This document shows positions 55,816 through 62,824 of a stretch of 62,824 nucleotides of DNA, piece by piece. Source of the DNA: Actinophytocola sp. (GTDB lineage Bacteria; Actinomycetota; Actinomycetes; Mycobacteriales; Pseudonocardiaceae); contig NZ_WHTD01000028.1 of the NCBI RefSeq assembly GCF_009379765.1, positions 1 to 62,824 on the forward strand, in the 5' to 3' direction. The notes under the pieces were generated by a model. The model made no database searches, was not told the origin of the DNA, and saw only the letters and a program-made list of their open reading frames with translations. The position numbers were made by a program, and so were the translations under genes. Positions within the stretch are counted from its first letter, which is position 1, and each line of letters begins with the position of its first letter.

Positions 55816-58800
55816 TCACTCTCCTGTTGCTTGTTCTCTGGAAAACCGTTTCCTGTCCCGCGCTCGGCGAGGCTGCGCCGGCCACGGGACAGTCCCTTCT
55901 GGAAGCTGCCGAGCCGGCCGCGCATCTCCTCGGCGCGGTCCATCCGCAGCGGGCCACCGCCGGACGGCGCCACGCTGCCCGGCATCAGGTGCTCCCCGGC
56001 ACTGCGCCGGGGCAGCCCGCCGGAGGTGAAGTCCACCGGTGTGGACGTCGACACGGAGTTGGCCGCGCGCCAGCCGACGTCGGCGGCGAACCGCCAGCCG
56101 GCACCGCTGAGGTCGAGCCGGCCGGGGTCGGCGTCCCTGCGCGGCTCGTCCTGGCGGTGGTCGCGGGCCCGCTGGACGCCGTGCCGGTAGTTGCTCAGCC
56201 GGTCCCGCATGTCCTCGGCGGCTCGACCGTGCCGGGGCGCGGCCGAGGCCGGGTCGCCGGCGCTGCCGGGCACGAGGTTCTGCCCGGCACTGCGGCGGGG
56301 CAGCCCGTTGTCGGTGTAGGCGGCCGGCGCGGCCCGCGACACCGCGCGAGCGGCGTCGAACCCGGAGTCCGCGGCGAACCGCCACTGGTCGTCCTGGCGG
56401 CGCCGGGGCTCGGGCCGCGGCTCGGGCGGGCGCGGGGGCCGACCGGCCGGCCGCGGGGGGGCCGGCCGGTCGGTCACCGTGCGGAACCACGCGGACACCA
56501 TCTCGTCGAAGATGGGCGTGGTCTCCTCGATCGCGGCCCGGTCCACCGGGCGGCCCGGGCCGCGGGGGGTCCACCAGCCGCCGTCGCGGTCGTCTCGACC
56601 GGCGGGGGTGAACAGGCCGTCCGCGGGTGAAACCTCGCGGTCCGGCGGGGTGAACGGGGCGCGCGGGCGGGTGATGCCGGGCGGGCCGGGCGGACCGGCC
56701 GGTCCGTTCGGGACCGCGGGACCGGGCATCCGGGTGCCCGGCGAGCGCCGCGGCAGCGCACCCCGTTCGTCGTCCTTCTCGTTCTTCGGCGTCGCCGACT
56801 CGGCGGGTTCGGCGGGCTCGGCCTGTTCCGCCGGCGTCAGGTCCGGTGTGGACTCGACCGGAGCCGGTTCGGGAGCCGGGGCCGGCGGCCGGGGCTCCTC
56901 CACGCCGCCAACTTCGCCGCCCACGTCGCCGCCGAGCCTGCGGGTGATGTCCGTGCCGTTGACCGGCCGGGCGCGGCGCGGCAGCGGCGACGGCCTGGCG
57001 TCTCCCGAGCCCTGCGCGGAGCCGTTGGAACCGTTGGTGCCGTTGGTGGATCCGTTGGTCGTGCCGTTGACGGCGCCGTTGGTCCTGCCGTTGGTGTGCC
57101 CGTTGACCGGCGTCCCGTTGGGCGCGAACGGCACCAGGCCGCTCGACGGAGTGGCCGGGGCCACCGCGCGGGTGGTCGCGGTGGGCGGGTCGGCACTGGG
57201 CGCGGAGACCAGCTCGGCCGGCACGGTGACGGTGGCGCGCACGCCGGGGACGTCGTGACCGCCGCCCAGCCGGACCTCGATGCCGTGCCGCCCGGCGAGC
57301 CGGCCGATCACGAACAGGCCCATCCGGCGCGAGGTGGACACGTCGATCGCGCCGGAGTCGGCGAGCTTGCCGTTGGCCTCGTCGAGCTCGGCCTGGCTCA
57401 TCCCGATGCCCTCGTCGAGCACCGCGATGCACAGCGAGGCGTCCTCGAACGAGTGGCTGGCGATCGTCACCTGGGTGTCCGGCGCGGAGAACGCGGTCGC
57501 GTTGTCGAGCAGCTCGGCGGTGAGCCGGACGAGGTCGCCGACCGCGTAGCCGACGATCTGCACGGACGGCGGCGGCAGCATGACGACCCGTTGGTACTGC
57601 TCGATCTCCGAGACCCCGGCGCTCAGCAGGTCGGCGAGGCTCGCCGGGCGCTGGTTGCGCCGCCCGACGTCGCTGCCGGAGAGCACCATCAGGTTCTCGT
57701 TGTTGCGCCGCATCCGGGTGGCGAGGTGGTCGAGCTGGAAGAGCGTCGCCAGCTGGTCCGCGTCCTCCTCGTCGCGCTCCAGCCGTTCCAGCAGCTGAAG
57801 CTGCCGCTGGACGAGGCCCTGGCTGCGGCGGGACAGGTTGACGAACACGCTCGAGTACTTCGCCCGCAGGCCGGCCTGCTCGGTGGCCAGCCGCAGCGCC
57901 TGCTGCTGCACCGCGTCGAACGCGCGGGCCACCTGGCCGACCTCGTCCATCGAGGTGACCGGCACCGGCTCGACGGCGATCGGGTCGGCGTCGCCGGCTT
58001 GGTCGCCACGGTCGCGAATCCGCGCGACCGCGTCCGGTAGCCGGCGCTCGGCCACATCGAGGGCGCTGCGGCGCAGCGCGGACAGTGAGCCCAGCAGGTG
58101 CCGGCCCACCACGAACATCACCGCGATCGCGACCACCAGGGCGACCAGAAGGATCACCGCGGCGAGCCCGGCACCGTCGCTCGCCTCGTCCTGCAGGGCC
58201 GCCGAGCGGGTGCGCAGCTGCTCGCCCAGCACAGTGGCGACCTCGCCGATCCGGCCCGTGGTGAGCGCGGAGACGTCGTTCCAGTCCTGGGCGGTGGTCG
58301 GGATGTCGGTGCCCGGCCGGGTCGCGAGCACCACGCCGACGATGTTGTTGCGGCTCGCCACCCCGGTACCGCTCACGCTCGCGTCGTACTCGCGGCCGCG
58401 GTCGTCGCCGGCGACCGCGTAGAAGTCGGTGGTGCTGTCGGCGAGCCTGCCGGCCGAGGTGCGCAGGGCGTCGAGGTCGGGGCCGACCAGGCCGCCGCGC
58501 ACGATGCCCGCGCCGATCAGCGCGTGCTGGAAGGCGACCTGCTCGCGGATGACCTCGAGCTCGTAGAGGGCGGAGGACGTCGCCGCCAGCCTCGGGTCGA
58601 TCGACTCGGTGGACAGGGTGCGGTCGAACCGCAGCAGCGCGTCGACGACGTCGGTGTAGCGGCCCAGCGCGGTCGAGGCGTCGATCAGCGAGCCGGTGAC
58701 CTGCTTGCGGATGACGGGCAGCTCGCCGAGCCAGCGGCGCACCTCACCGTAGCTGGCATGGGTGATCTGCTCGTCCAGGGTGACCCGCTGGGCGGCCCGG

Positions 58801-59159
58801 GTGAAGCCGTCCCGGGCGCGGTCGGTGGCGCGCTGCTCGGGCGCGAGCTCGGGGGCGACGTCGGTGGCCCGCGCGGCGAGCAGCACGACGCCGTCGGCGC
58901 GTTCCTTCTGCAGGGCGACGACGAGCTTGCGGAGCTCTTCGTTCACCTTCACCAGCCGGTCGACCCGGCGGTAGGAGGCCGCCTGGTCGACCTGGTCGGC
59001 GATCTGCATCGCGCCGAGCACGATCGCGAAGATGACCGGCACCAGGGTGACGGCGGCGAGCTTGACCGGCAGGTTCCAGTCCCGCCAGTTGGCCAGCACA
59101 CTCCACAGCGCCGCCGCGCGTGAAGCAGGCTCGTCAGTCCGTGTCACGTTGTCTGTCAA
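55812..59159 (-). CDS. cvnA: Conservon sensor kinase-like protein (CvnA type) with duplicated C-terminal module
   Basis: A 1115-residue membrane protein. Membrane helices at about 30-52 (PVKLAAVTLVPVIFAIVLGA) and about 330-355 flank an extracellular nitrate-sensor-like domain. HAMP, then VFVNLSRRSQGLVQRQLQLL and LFQLDHLATRMRRNNENLMV replace a classic H-box. HATPase: AELLDNATAFSAPDT, VLDEGIGMSQAELD. The tail is low complexity: a TNG/NGT repeat near 700, then two copies of a 75-residue module (WRFAADSGFDAARAVSRAAP and WRFAADVGWRAANSVSTSTP, each with GLPRRSAG..L.PGS). Modules of this sort end other CvnA proteins. First gene of the conservon. Confidence 0.9.
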   Translation of the reverse strand: MTDNVTRTDEPASRAAALWSVLANWRDWNLPVKLAAVTLVPVIFAIVLGAMQIADQVDQAASYRRVDRLVKVNEELRKLVVALQKERADGVVLLAARATDVAPELAPEQRATDRARDGFTRAAQRVTLDEQITHASYGEVRRWLGELPVIRKQVTGSLIDASTALGRYTDVVDALLRFDRTLSTESIDPRLAATSSALYELEVIREQVAFQHALIGAGIVRGGLVGPDLDALRTSAGRLADSTTDFYAVAGDDRGREYDASVSGTGVASRNNIVGVVLATRPGTDIPTTAQDWNDVSALTTGRIGEVATVLGEQLRTRSAALQDEASDGAGLAAVILLVALVVAIAVMFVVGRHLLGSLSALRRSALDVAERRLPDAVARIRDRGDQAGDADPIAVEPVPVTSMDEVGQVARAFDAVQQQALRLATEQAGLRAKYSSVFVNLSRRSQGLVQRQLQLLERLERDEEDADQLATLFQLDHLATRMRRNNENLMVLSGSDVGRRNQRPASLADLLSAGVSEIEQYQRVVMLPPPSVQIVGYAVGDLVRLTAELLDNATAFSAPDTQVTIASHSFEDASLCIAVLDEGIGMSQAELDEANGKLADSGAIDVSTSRRMGLFVIGRLAGRHGIEVRLGGGHDVPGVRATVTVPAELVSAPSADPPTATTRAVAPATPSSGLVPFAPNGTPVNGHTNGRTNGAVNGTTNGSTNGTNGSNGSAQGSGDARPSPLPRRARPVNGTDITRRLGGDVGGEVGGVEEPRPPAPAPEPAPVESTPDLTPAEQAEPAEPAESATPKNEKDDERGALPRRSPGTRMPGPAVPNGPAGPPGPPGITRPRAPFTPPDREVSPADGLFTPAGRDDRDGGWWTPRGPGRPVDRAAIEETTPIFDEMVSAWFRTVTDRPAPPRPAGRPPRPPEPRPEPRRRQDDQWRFAADSGFDAARAVSRAAPAAYTDNGLPRRSAGQNLVPGSAGDPASAAPRHGRAAEDMRDRLSNYRHGVQRARDHRQDEPRRDADPGRLDLSGAGWRFAADVGWRAANSVSTSTPVDFTSGGLPRRSAGEHLMPGSVAPSGGGPLRMDRAEEMRGRLGSFQKGLSRGRRSLAERGTGNGFPENKQQESE

Positions 59160-60057
59160 GACAGCGCCTCATTTCAGAATGAGGAATGGTGAATTCGACT
59201 CGAGCGCACCGATGAATGGCGCGGCCGCGGTCGACGGCAAATGTCGACGCGACTTGCGGACAAACGCAGGGTGGCGCACTCAATTCGATCGCAGTACTCG
59301 CTCCTTCCTCGTGCCGCGTCGCACCCCTAACGCGCCGCGACGGCGAGAACTGAGGAACGATCGTACCTCAACCACCCGATATCGAAATGCCACCGACAAA
59401 GGCGCGCTGACCTGCACGGACGGTCCGGAAAGCGATCAAATAAGGCTCGCCTGACCCGCGGCGCACCGCAGTTGATCATGGCCGTTCTACTTTCCGTCTT
59501 GACCTTGACGCCTTGATGCCCCGATCGGGTAATGCTGGTTCTCGCGGCAGCGTGACAGCGTCACGACCGATCAAGATCACGACCCGCCACCTACCCGCCG
59601 TTCGGCGGCCGCGACCTGCGTCAGGCCTCCCAACTGCGGAAAGTGTCCGTCCCGGGCCGCTCGCGGAACCGCTTGCCGACCTGCTAAGACCGGCCTCGAT
59701 GGGCTGATGAGACCGGCCGGTCGCCCGCCCGGGGACCACGATCGGTGACGGCGAACCTGCTGGGTGCAACTTTCGCAACGCAACGTCACACCACAGTTCA
59801 CCGTTAAGTGTGAATGTCGGAACAACGTTCCCACGCTAGCGTCGAGGCCGACTACTCCTGCGGTTTGACGAAACACCGGACAGCCGTCGTATAGTCCCGT
59901 TCCGGCGTCCCCGGGGCGGTGGTCCGAGCGGCGTCCCCCGATCGGTCCGCATTAGGTGTTCACCCGACTCGCAGTTACCATGGCGCCCGCCAAGACCCCG
60001 CCGGCCGTCTCCATTGTGAAATTAGGCGAACCGCGCCTATGTTCAGCGGAGGAACAA
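59160..60057. other. Gene-free stretch between conservon and symporter operon
   Basis: About 900 bases with lower GC than neighbours and no supportable gene. It contains the promoter at 59865-59895 and a long leader up to 60057. The short open frames in it lack protein-like sequence. Confidence 0.6.
59865..59895 (+). promoter_or_regulatory. Promoter of the DUF485-symporter operon
   Basis: TTGACG at 59865-59870 and TATAGT at 59890-59895, spacer 19 bases. The -10 is the best match to the housekeeping consensus in the window. Transcription would start near 59902 and give a leader of about 155 bases before GGAGGAAC and the ATG at 60058. Confidence 0.5.
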
Positions 60058-60474
60058 ATGACCCAGGTGGTTCACTCCCCGATTGCCTCGCGTGCTCCGG
60101 CACCGCCGGGTGCCCCCTTCGGCGGAATCACCGGACAGCCGAGCCCGGCCCCCGCGCCGGCCGGCCCACCGGACTTCGTGGCCATCCAGAACAGCCCCGA
60201 GTTCGCCGCCCTGCGGCGCCGTTTCCGGCGTTTCGTCTTTCCCATGAGTGCGCTGTTCTTCCTCTGGTACCTCACCTACGTGCTGCTCGCCGCCTACGCG
60301 CGGGGGTTCATGAGCCACCGGCTCATCGGCTCGGTCAACGTGGGCCTGGTGCTGGGGCTGCTCCAGTTCGTCTCGACCATCGCCATCACCGTCGGCTACG
60401 TGCGGTTCGCGCGGACCAAGATCGATCCGCAGGTCGCCGCGATCCGGACCGACGCGGGAGTTGCCGAGGAATGA
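60058..60474 (+). CDS. DUF485 membrane protein
   Basis: A 138-residue protein: Pro/Ala-rich N-terminal half, then DFVAIQNSPEFAALRRRFRR and two membrane helices (SALFFLWYLTYVLLAAYARG; SVNVGLVLGLLQFVSTIAIT), a DUF485/YjcH-like pattern. YjcH-type proteins are encoded next to acetate permease ActP. ATGA overlap with the symporter gene. Confidence 0.88.
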   Translation: MTQVVHSPIASRAPAPPGAPFGGITGQPSPAPAPAGPPDFVAIQNSPEFAALRRRFRRFVFPMSALFFLWYLTYVLLAAYARGFMSHRLIGSVNVGLVLGLLQFVSTIAITVGYVRFARTKIDPQVAAIRTDAGVAEE

Positions 60475-62075
60475 GCCACCGGACCACGCTCGCCGCCGAC
60501 GCGACCGACTCGCTCGGCAGCCCGCCGCTCAACATGACCGTGTTCGCCGCGTTCGTCGCGATCACGCTGTACGTCGTCTACCGGATGAGCCACCGCAACA
60601 CCTCGACATCGGACTACTACGCCGCGGGCAGCGCGTTCACCGGGTCGCAGAACGGCATCGCGATCACCGGCGACTACCTGTCCGCCGCGTCGTTCCTCGG
60701 CATCGCCGGCGCCATCGCGGTACACGGCTACGACGGCTTCCTCTACTCCATCGGCTTCCTCGTCGCGTGGCTCGTCGCGCTGCTGCTGGTCGCCGAGCTC
60801 GTCCGCAACACCGGCCGGTTCACCATGGGCGACGTGCTGGCCTACCGGATGCGCCAGCGCCCGGTGCGTGCCGCGGCCGCGACGTCCACGCTGGTGATCT
60901 CGTTCTTCTACATGCTCGCCCAGATGGCCGGCGCGGGCGGTCTGGTCGCGCTGCTGCTGAACGTGCACGGCAAGGGCGGGCAGGCGCTGGTGATCACCGT
61001 CGTCGGCCTGATCATGATCTTCTACGTGCTGGTCGGCGGCATGAAGGGCACCACCTGGGTGCAGATCATCAAGGCGTCCATCCTCGTGCTGTGCGTCGTG
61101 CTGATGACCGTGTTCCTGCTCGGCAAGTTCGGGTTCAGCGTCTCCGCGCTCCTCGACGACGCGGCGGCCAACAACGCCAAGGGCCAGGCGGTGCTCGAGC
61201 CGGGCGCGCAGTACGGCACGTCCGCGGTCAGCCAGCTCGACTTCATCTCGCTGTCGCTCGCGCTGATCCTGGGCGCGGCCGGCCTGCCGCACGTGCTGAT
61301 GCGCTTCTACACGGTGCCGAACGCGATCCAGGCACGCCGATCGGTGGTCTGGGCGGTGGGCACGATGGCGGTGTTCTACCTGGCGACATTCGTGATCGGC
61401 TACGGCGCGTCGGCGCTGGTCGGCTCGGACACGATCCTCGCGTCGACCGGCAAGGAGAACTCGGCGGCGCCGCTGCTGGCGTTCGAGATCGGCGGCACGC
61501 TCCTGCTGGGCATCGTGGCCGCGGTGGCGTTCGCGACGATCCTCGCGGTGGTGGCCGGGCTGACGATCACCGCGTCGGCGTCGTTCGCGCACGACGTGTA
61601 CGCCAACATCTTCCGCGGCGGCAAGGCCGAGCCCGCGTCGGAGGTCCGGGTCGCCCGGCTCACCGCGGTGGTGGTCGGGGTGCTCGCGATGATCGGCGGC
61701 ATCCTGGCGAACGGGCAGAACGTGGCCTTCCTGGTGGCGCTCGCGTTCGCGTTCGCCGCGTCGGCCAACCTGTCGACGCTGCTCTACTCGCTGTTCTGGA
61801 AGAGGTTCAACACCCAGGGCACGCTGTGGGGCATGTACGGCGGGCTCGGCTCGTGCCTGCTGCTGGTGTTCTTCTCACCGGTGGTGTCGGGCGCGCCGAC
61901 GTCGATCTTCTCCGGCGTCGACTTCCACCTGTTCCCGCTGACGAACCCGGGCATCGTGTCGATCCCGATCTCGTTCCTGGCGGGCTACCTCGGCTCCATG
62001 CTCAGCAAGGAGCCGGCCGACCGGGGCAAGCAGGCGGAGATGGAGGTCCGCTCGCTGACCGGCATCGGCACCTGA
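60471..62075 (+). CDS. Sodium:solute symporter, ActP-like (acetate/carboxylate)
   Basis: A 534-residue transporter with about 13 membrane helices of the SSS family. Signature features: YYAAGSAFTGSQNGIAITGD, YLSAASFLGIAGAIAVHGYD, GAAGLPHVLMRFYTVPNAIQ and ASASFAHDVYANIFRGGKAE, all close to ActP/MctC of actinobacteria. It imports acetate, pyruvate or related monocarboxylates with sodium or protons. The partner DUF485 gene is directly upstream. Confidence 0.9.
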   Translation: MSHRTTLAADATDSLGSPPLNMTVFAAFVAITLYVVYRMSHRNTSTSDYYAAGSAFTGSQNGIAITGDYLSAASFLGIAGAIAVHGYDGFLYSIGFLVAWLVALLLVAELVRNTGRFTMGDVLAYRMRQRPVRAAAATSTLVISFFYMLAQMAGAGGLVALLLNVHGKGGQALVITVVGLIMIFYVLVGGMKGTTWVQIIKASILVLCVVLMTVFLLGKFGFSVSALLDDAAANNAKGQAVLEPGAQYGTSAVSQLDFISLSLALILGAAGLPHVLMRFYTVPNAIQARRSVVWAVGTMAVFYLATFVIGYGASALVGSDTILASTGKENSAAPLLAFEIGGTLLLGIVAAVAFATILAVVAGLTITASASFAHDVYANIFRGGKAEPASEVRVARLTAVVVGVLAMIGGILANGQNVAFLVALAFAFAASANLSTLLYSLFWKRFNTQGTLWGMYGGLGSCLLLVFFSPVVSGAPTSIFSGVDFHLFPLTNPGIVSIPISFLAGYLGSMLSKEPADRGKQAEMEVRSLTGIGT

Positions 62076-62092
62076 ACGGCCGGGTGACCGTC

Positions 62093-62458
62093 TTAGATCG
62101 CGATGCCCCCGCGGACCTTGGCGGTCACCCGGCGCTCTTCGACGAAGGCGAGCACGGGGACGACGCCCGCGAGCATGACCAGGACGGCGCCCTTCATCGA
62201 CCAGCGAGCCTTGAGCGCGAGGTCGACGACGGCCAGCAGGTAGACGACGTAGAGGAAGCCGTGCACCGGCCCGACGACGGCGGTGAACTGGTCCTGGTCG
62301 AACACGTACTCCATGATCATCGAGAGGCAGAGCACGAGCAGCCCGACACCGACGACGTATGCCATGACCCGGTAGCGCGCGAGCGCCCCGCGGACGCCGG
62401 CCGCGCCGGTGGCCTGGGCCGGGTTCTCCTCGTCGGCCGTCACCGGCGACTCGCTCAT
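62093..62458 (-). CDS. DUF3817 membrane protein
   Basis: A 121-residue protein with three membrane helices (RVMAYVVGVGLLVLCLSMIM, VVGPVHGFLYVVYLLAVVDL, MKGAVLVMLAGVVPVLAFVE). The VGPVHGFLYVVY stretch with its histidine is the DUF3817 core. Start overlaps the stop of the next gene by 4 bases (ATGA). Function unknown. Confidence 0.85.
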   Translation of the reverse strand: MSESPVTADEENPAQATGAAGVRGALARYRVMAYVVGVGLLVLCLSMIMEYVFDQDQFTAVVGPVHGFLYVVYLLAVVDLALKARWSMKGAVLVMLAGVVPVLAFVEERRVTAKVRGGIAI

Positions 62459-62824
62459 CGTGTCTCCTGATCCATGGCGTTGAGCTGGGCGAGGTATCGG
62501 TTGTACGCGGCCAGCTCGGGGTCGTCCTCATCCTGCCGCGTGGGCCGCGGCCGGGCCGGGGCGGGCTCGGCGAACGCCGACATCGTGGCCAGCGGGGTCG
62601 CGGCCAGCGGGGTCGCGGTCCGCGGGGTCGTGGCCAGCGGGGTCGCGGTCCGCGGGGTCGTGGCCAGCGGGGTCGCGGTCCGCGGCTGGTCCGCCGGGGT
62701 CGCGACGTCCGCGCGCTGCTGGGCACGCAGCTTGCGCAGGCGCCAGAACATGAAGGCGGGGAACACGCCGAAGAGCGGCCACTGCAGCACGTAGCCGAGG
62801 TTCTGCCAGCTCCCGGTGGCCGAC
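62455..62824 (-). CDS. Membrane protein with repetitive tail, partial at window edge
   Basis: The frame is open to the end of the window: GSWQNLGYVLQWPLFGVFPA leads into FMFWRLRKL, a membrane helix end. It is followed by a TATPLATTPR repeat and an acidic tail QDEDDPELAAYNRYLAQLNA. The visible part is about 120 residues; the gene starts outside. ATGA overlap with DUF3817. Confidence 0.65.
   Translation of the reverse strand, partial: SATGSWQNLGYVLQWPLFGVFPAFMFWRLRKLRAQQRADVATPADQPRTATPLATTPRTATPLATTPRTATPLAATPLATMSAFAEPAPARPRPTRQDEDDPELAAYNRYLAQLNAMDQETR
62611..62685. repeat. 30-bp in-frame tandem repeat, 2.5 copies
   Basis: Unit GGTCGCGGTCCGCGGGGTCG followed by TGGCCAGCGG at 62611, 62641 and (half) 62671. 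On the minus strand it encodes TATPLATTPR repeats in the membrane protein. Confidence 0.9.

Noticed and set aside
59476..59778. 100-codon minus-strand frame in the gene-free stretch
   Set aside because: Arg/Pro-rich composition, no RBS and no domain; not supported as a gene.
1..62824. tRNA or rRNA genes
   Set aside because: No T-loop pattern with matching acceptor stems and no rRNA-like sequence was noticed by eye on either strand; a covariance-model search would be decisive.

Overview
The window is 62.8 kb of very GC-rich DNA with overwhelming third-position G/C, many GTG starts and 4-base ATGA/GTGA gene overlaps. It carries a WhiB-family protein, a conservon (CvnABCD), a DevS-like sensor kinase, a bacterial Ku, twin-arginine lipoprotein transport and a PaaX regulator. 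Together these point to a filamentous actinobacterium of the Pseudonocardiales (Actinosynnema/Saccharothrix/Lentzea-like). I cannot name the species. I saw no rRNA, tRNA, CRISPR array, intact transposase or phage structural genes.

Region by region. (1) 1-2100: a short XRE regulator, divergent from three small overlapping genes (acidic protein, CxxC protein, small HTH). (2) 2142-11987: a catabolic island, all on the minus strand: a nitrilase-family hydrolase, an IclR regulator, a heterotetrameric sarcosine-oxidase operon (soxB, soxD, and a soxA fused to soxG), a zinc homocysteine S-methyltransferase and a second FAD amine oxidase. N-methylated amino acids or betaines would be stripped of methyl groups, one of them passed to homocysteine. 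(3) 12000-14460: debris (HxlR remnant, IS21 istB remnant, alcohol-dehydrogenase tail, two 21-bp minisatellites) around a VOC protein and an alpha/beta hydrolase. (4) 14460-22260: signalling: ECF sigma factor with coupled partner, PAS/histidine kinase/receiver hybrid with OmpR-type regulator, DevS-like kinase, an orphan kinase-helix protein, and a TIR protein behind a small membrane protein. (5) 22271-25383: an atypical disulfide reductase divergent from a MerR regulator that overlaps a 21-residue Cys-Gly peptide, then a zinc alcohol dehydrogenase. (6) 25462-37574: a secreted M15 peptidase, a sugar ABC transporter, enoyl-CoA hydratase, AidB-like dehydrogenase, PaaX regulator, beta-phosphoglucomutase and GH65 phosphorylase. 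(7) 37571-39645: two copies of a ribbon-helix-helix gene module in inverted arrangement, with two 169-bp palindromic elements. (8) 39789-48861: alpha-beta GlyRS, secreted protease-like protein operon, WhiB, Ku, gcvT, small membrane proteins. (9) 48874-52577: cobalt/nickel ECF transporter and AraC regulator. (10) 52588-62824: VOC protein, acyl-CoA dehydrogenase, conservon, DUF485/ActP-like symporter, DUF3817 protein and a partial membrane protein at the edge.

The most unusual signals are: a dispersed repeat family whose copies form chains of tiny ORFs joined by 4-base stop/start overlaps inside operons (4483-4964, 50402-50553, related copies at 24297-24409 and 29256-29289); the Cys-Gly micro-peptide overlapping merR; the pair of palindromic elements whose CTAG ends supply stop codons of neighbouring genes; and the inverted duplicated RHH module.
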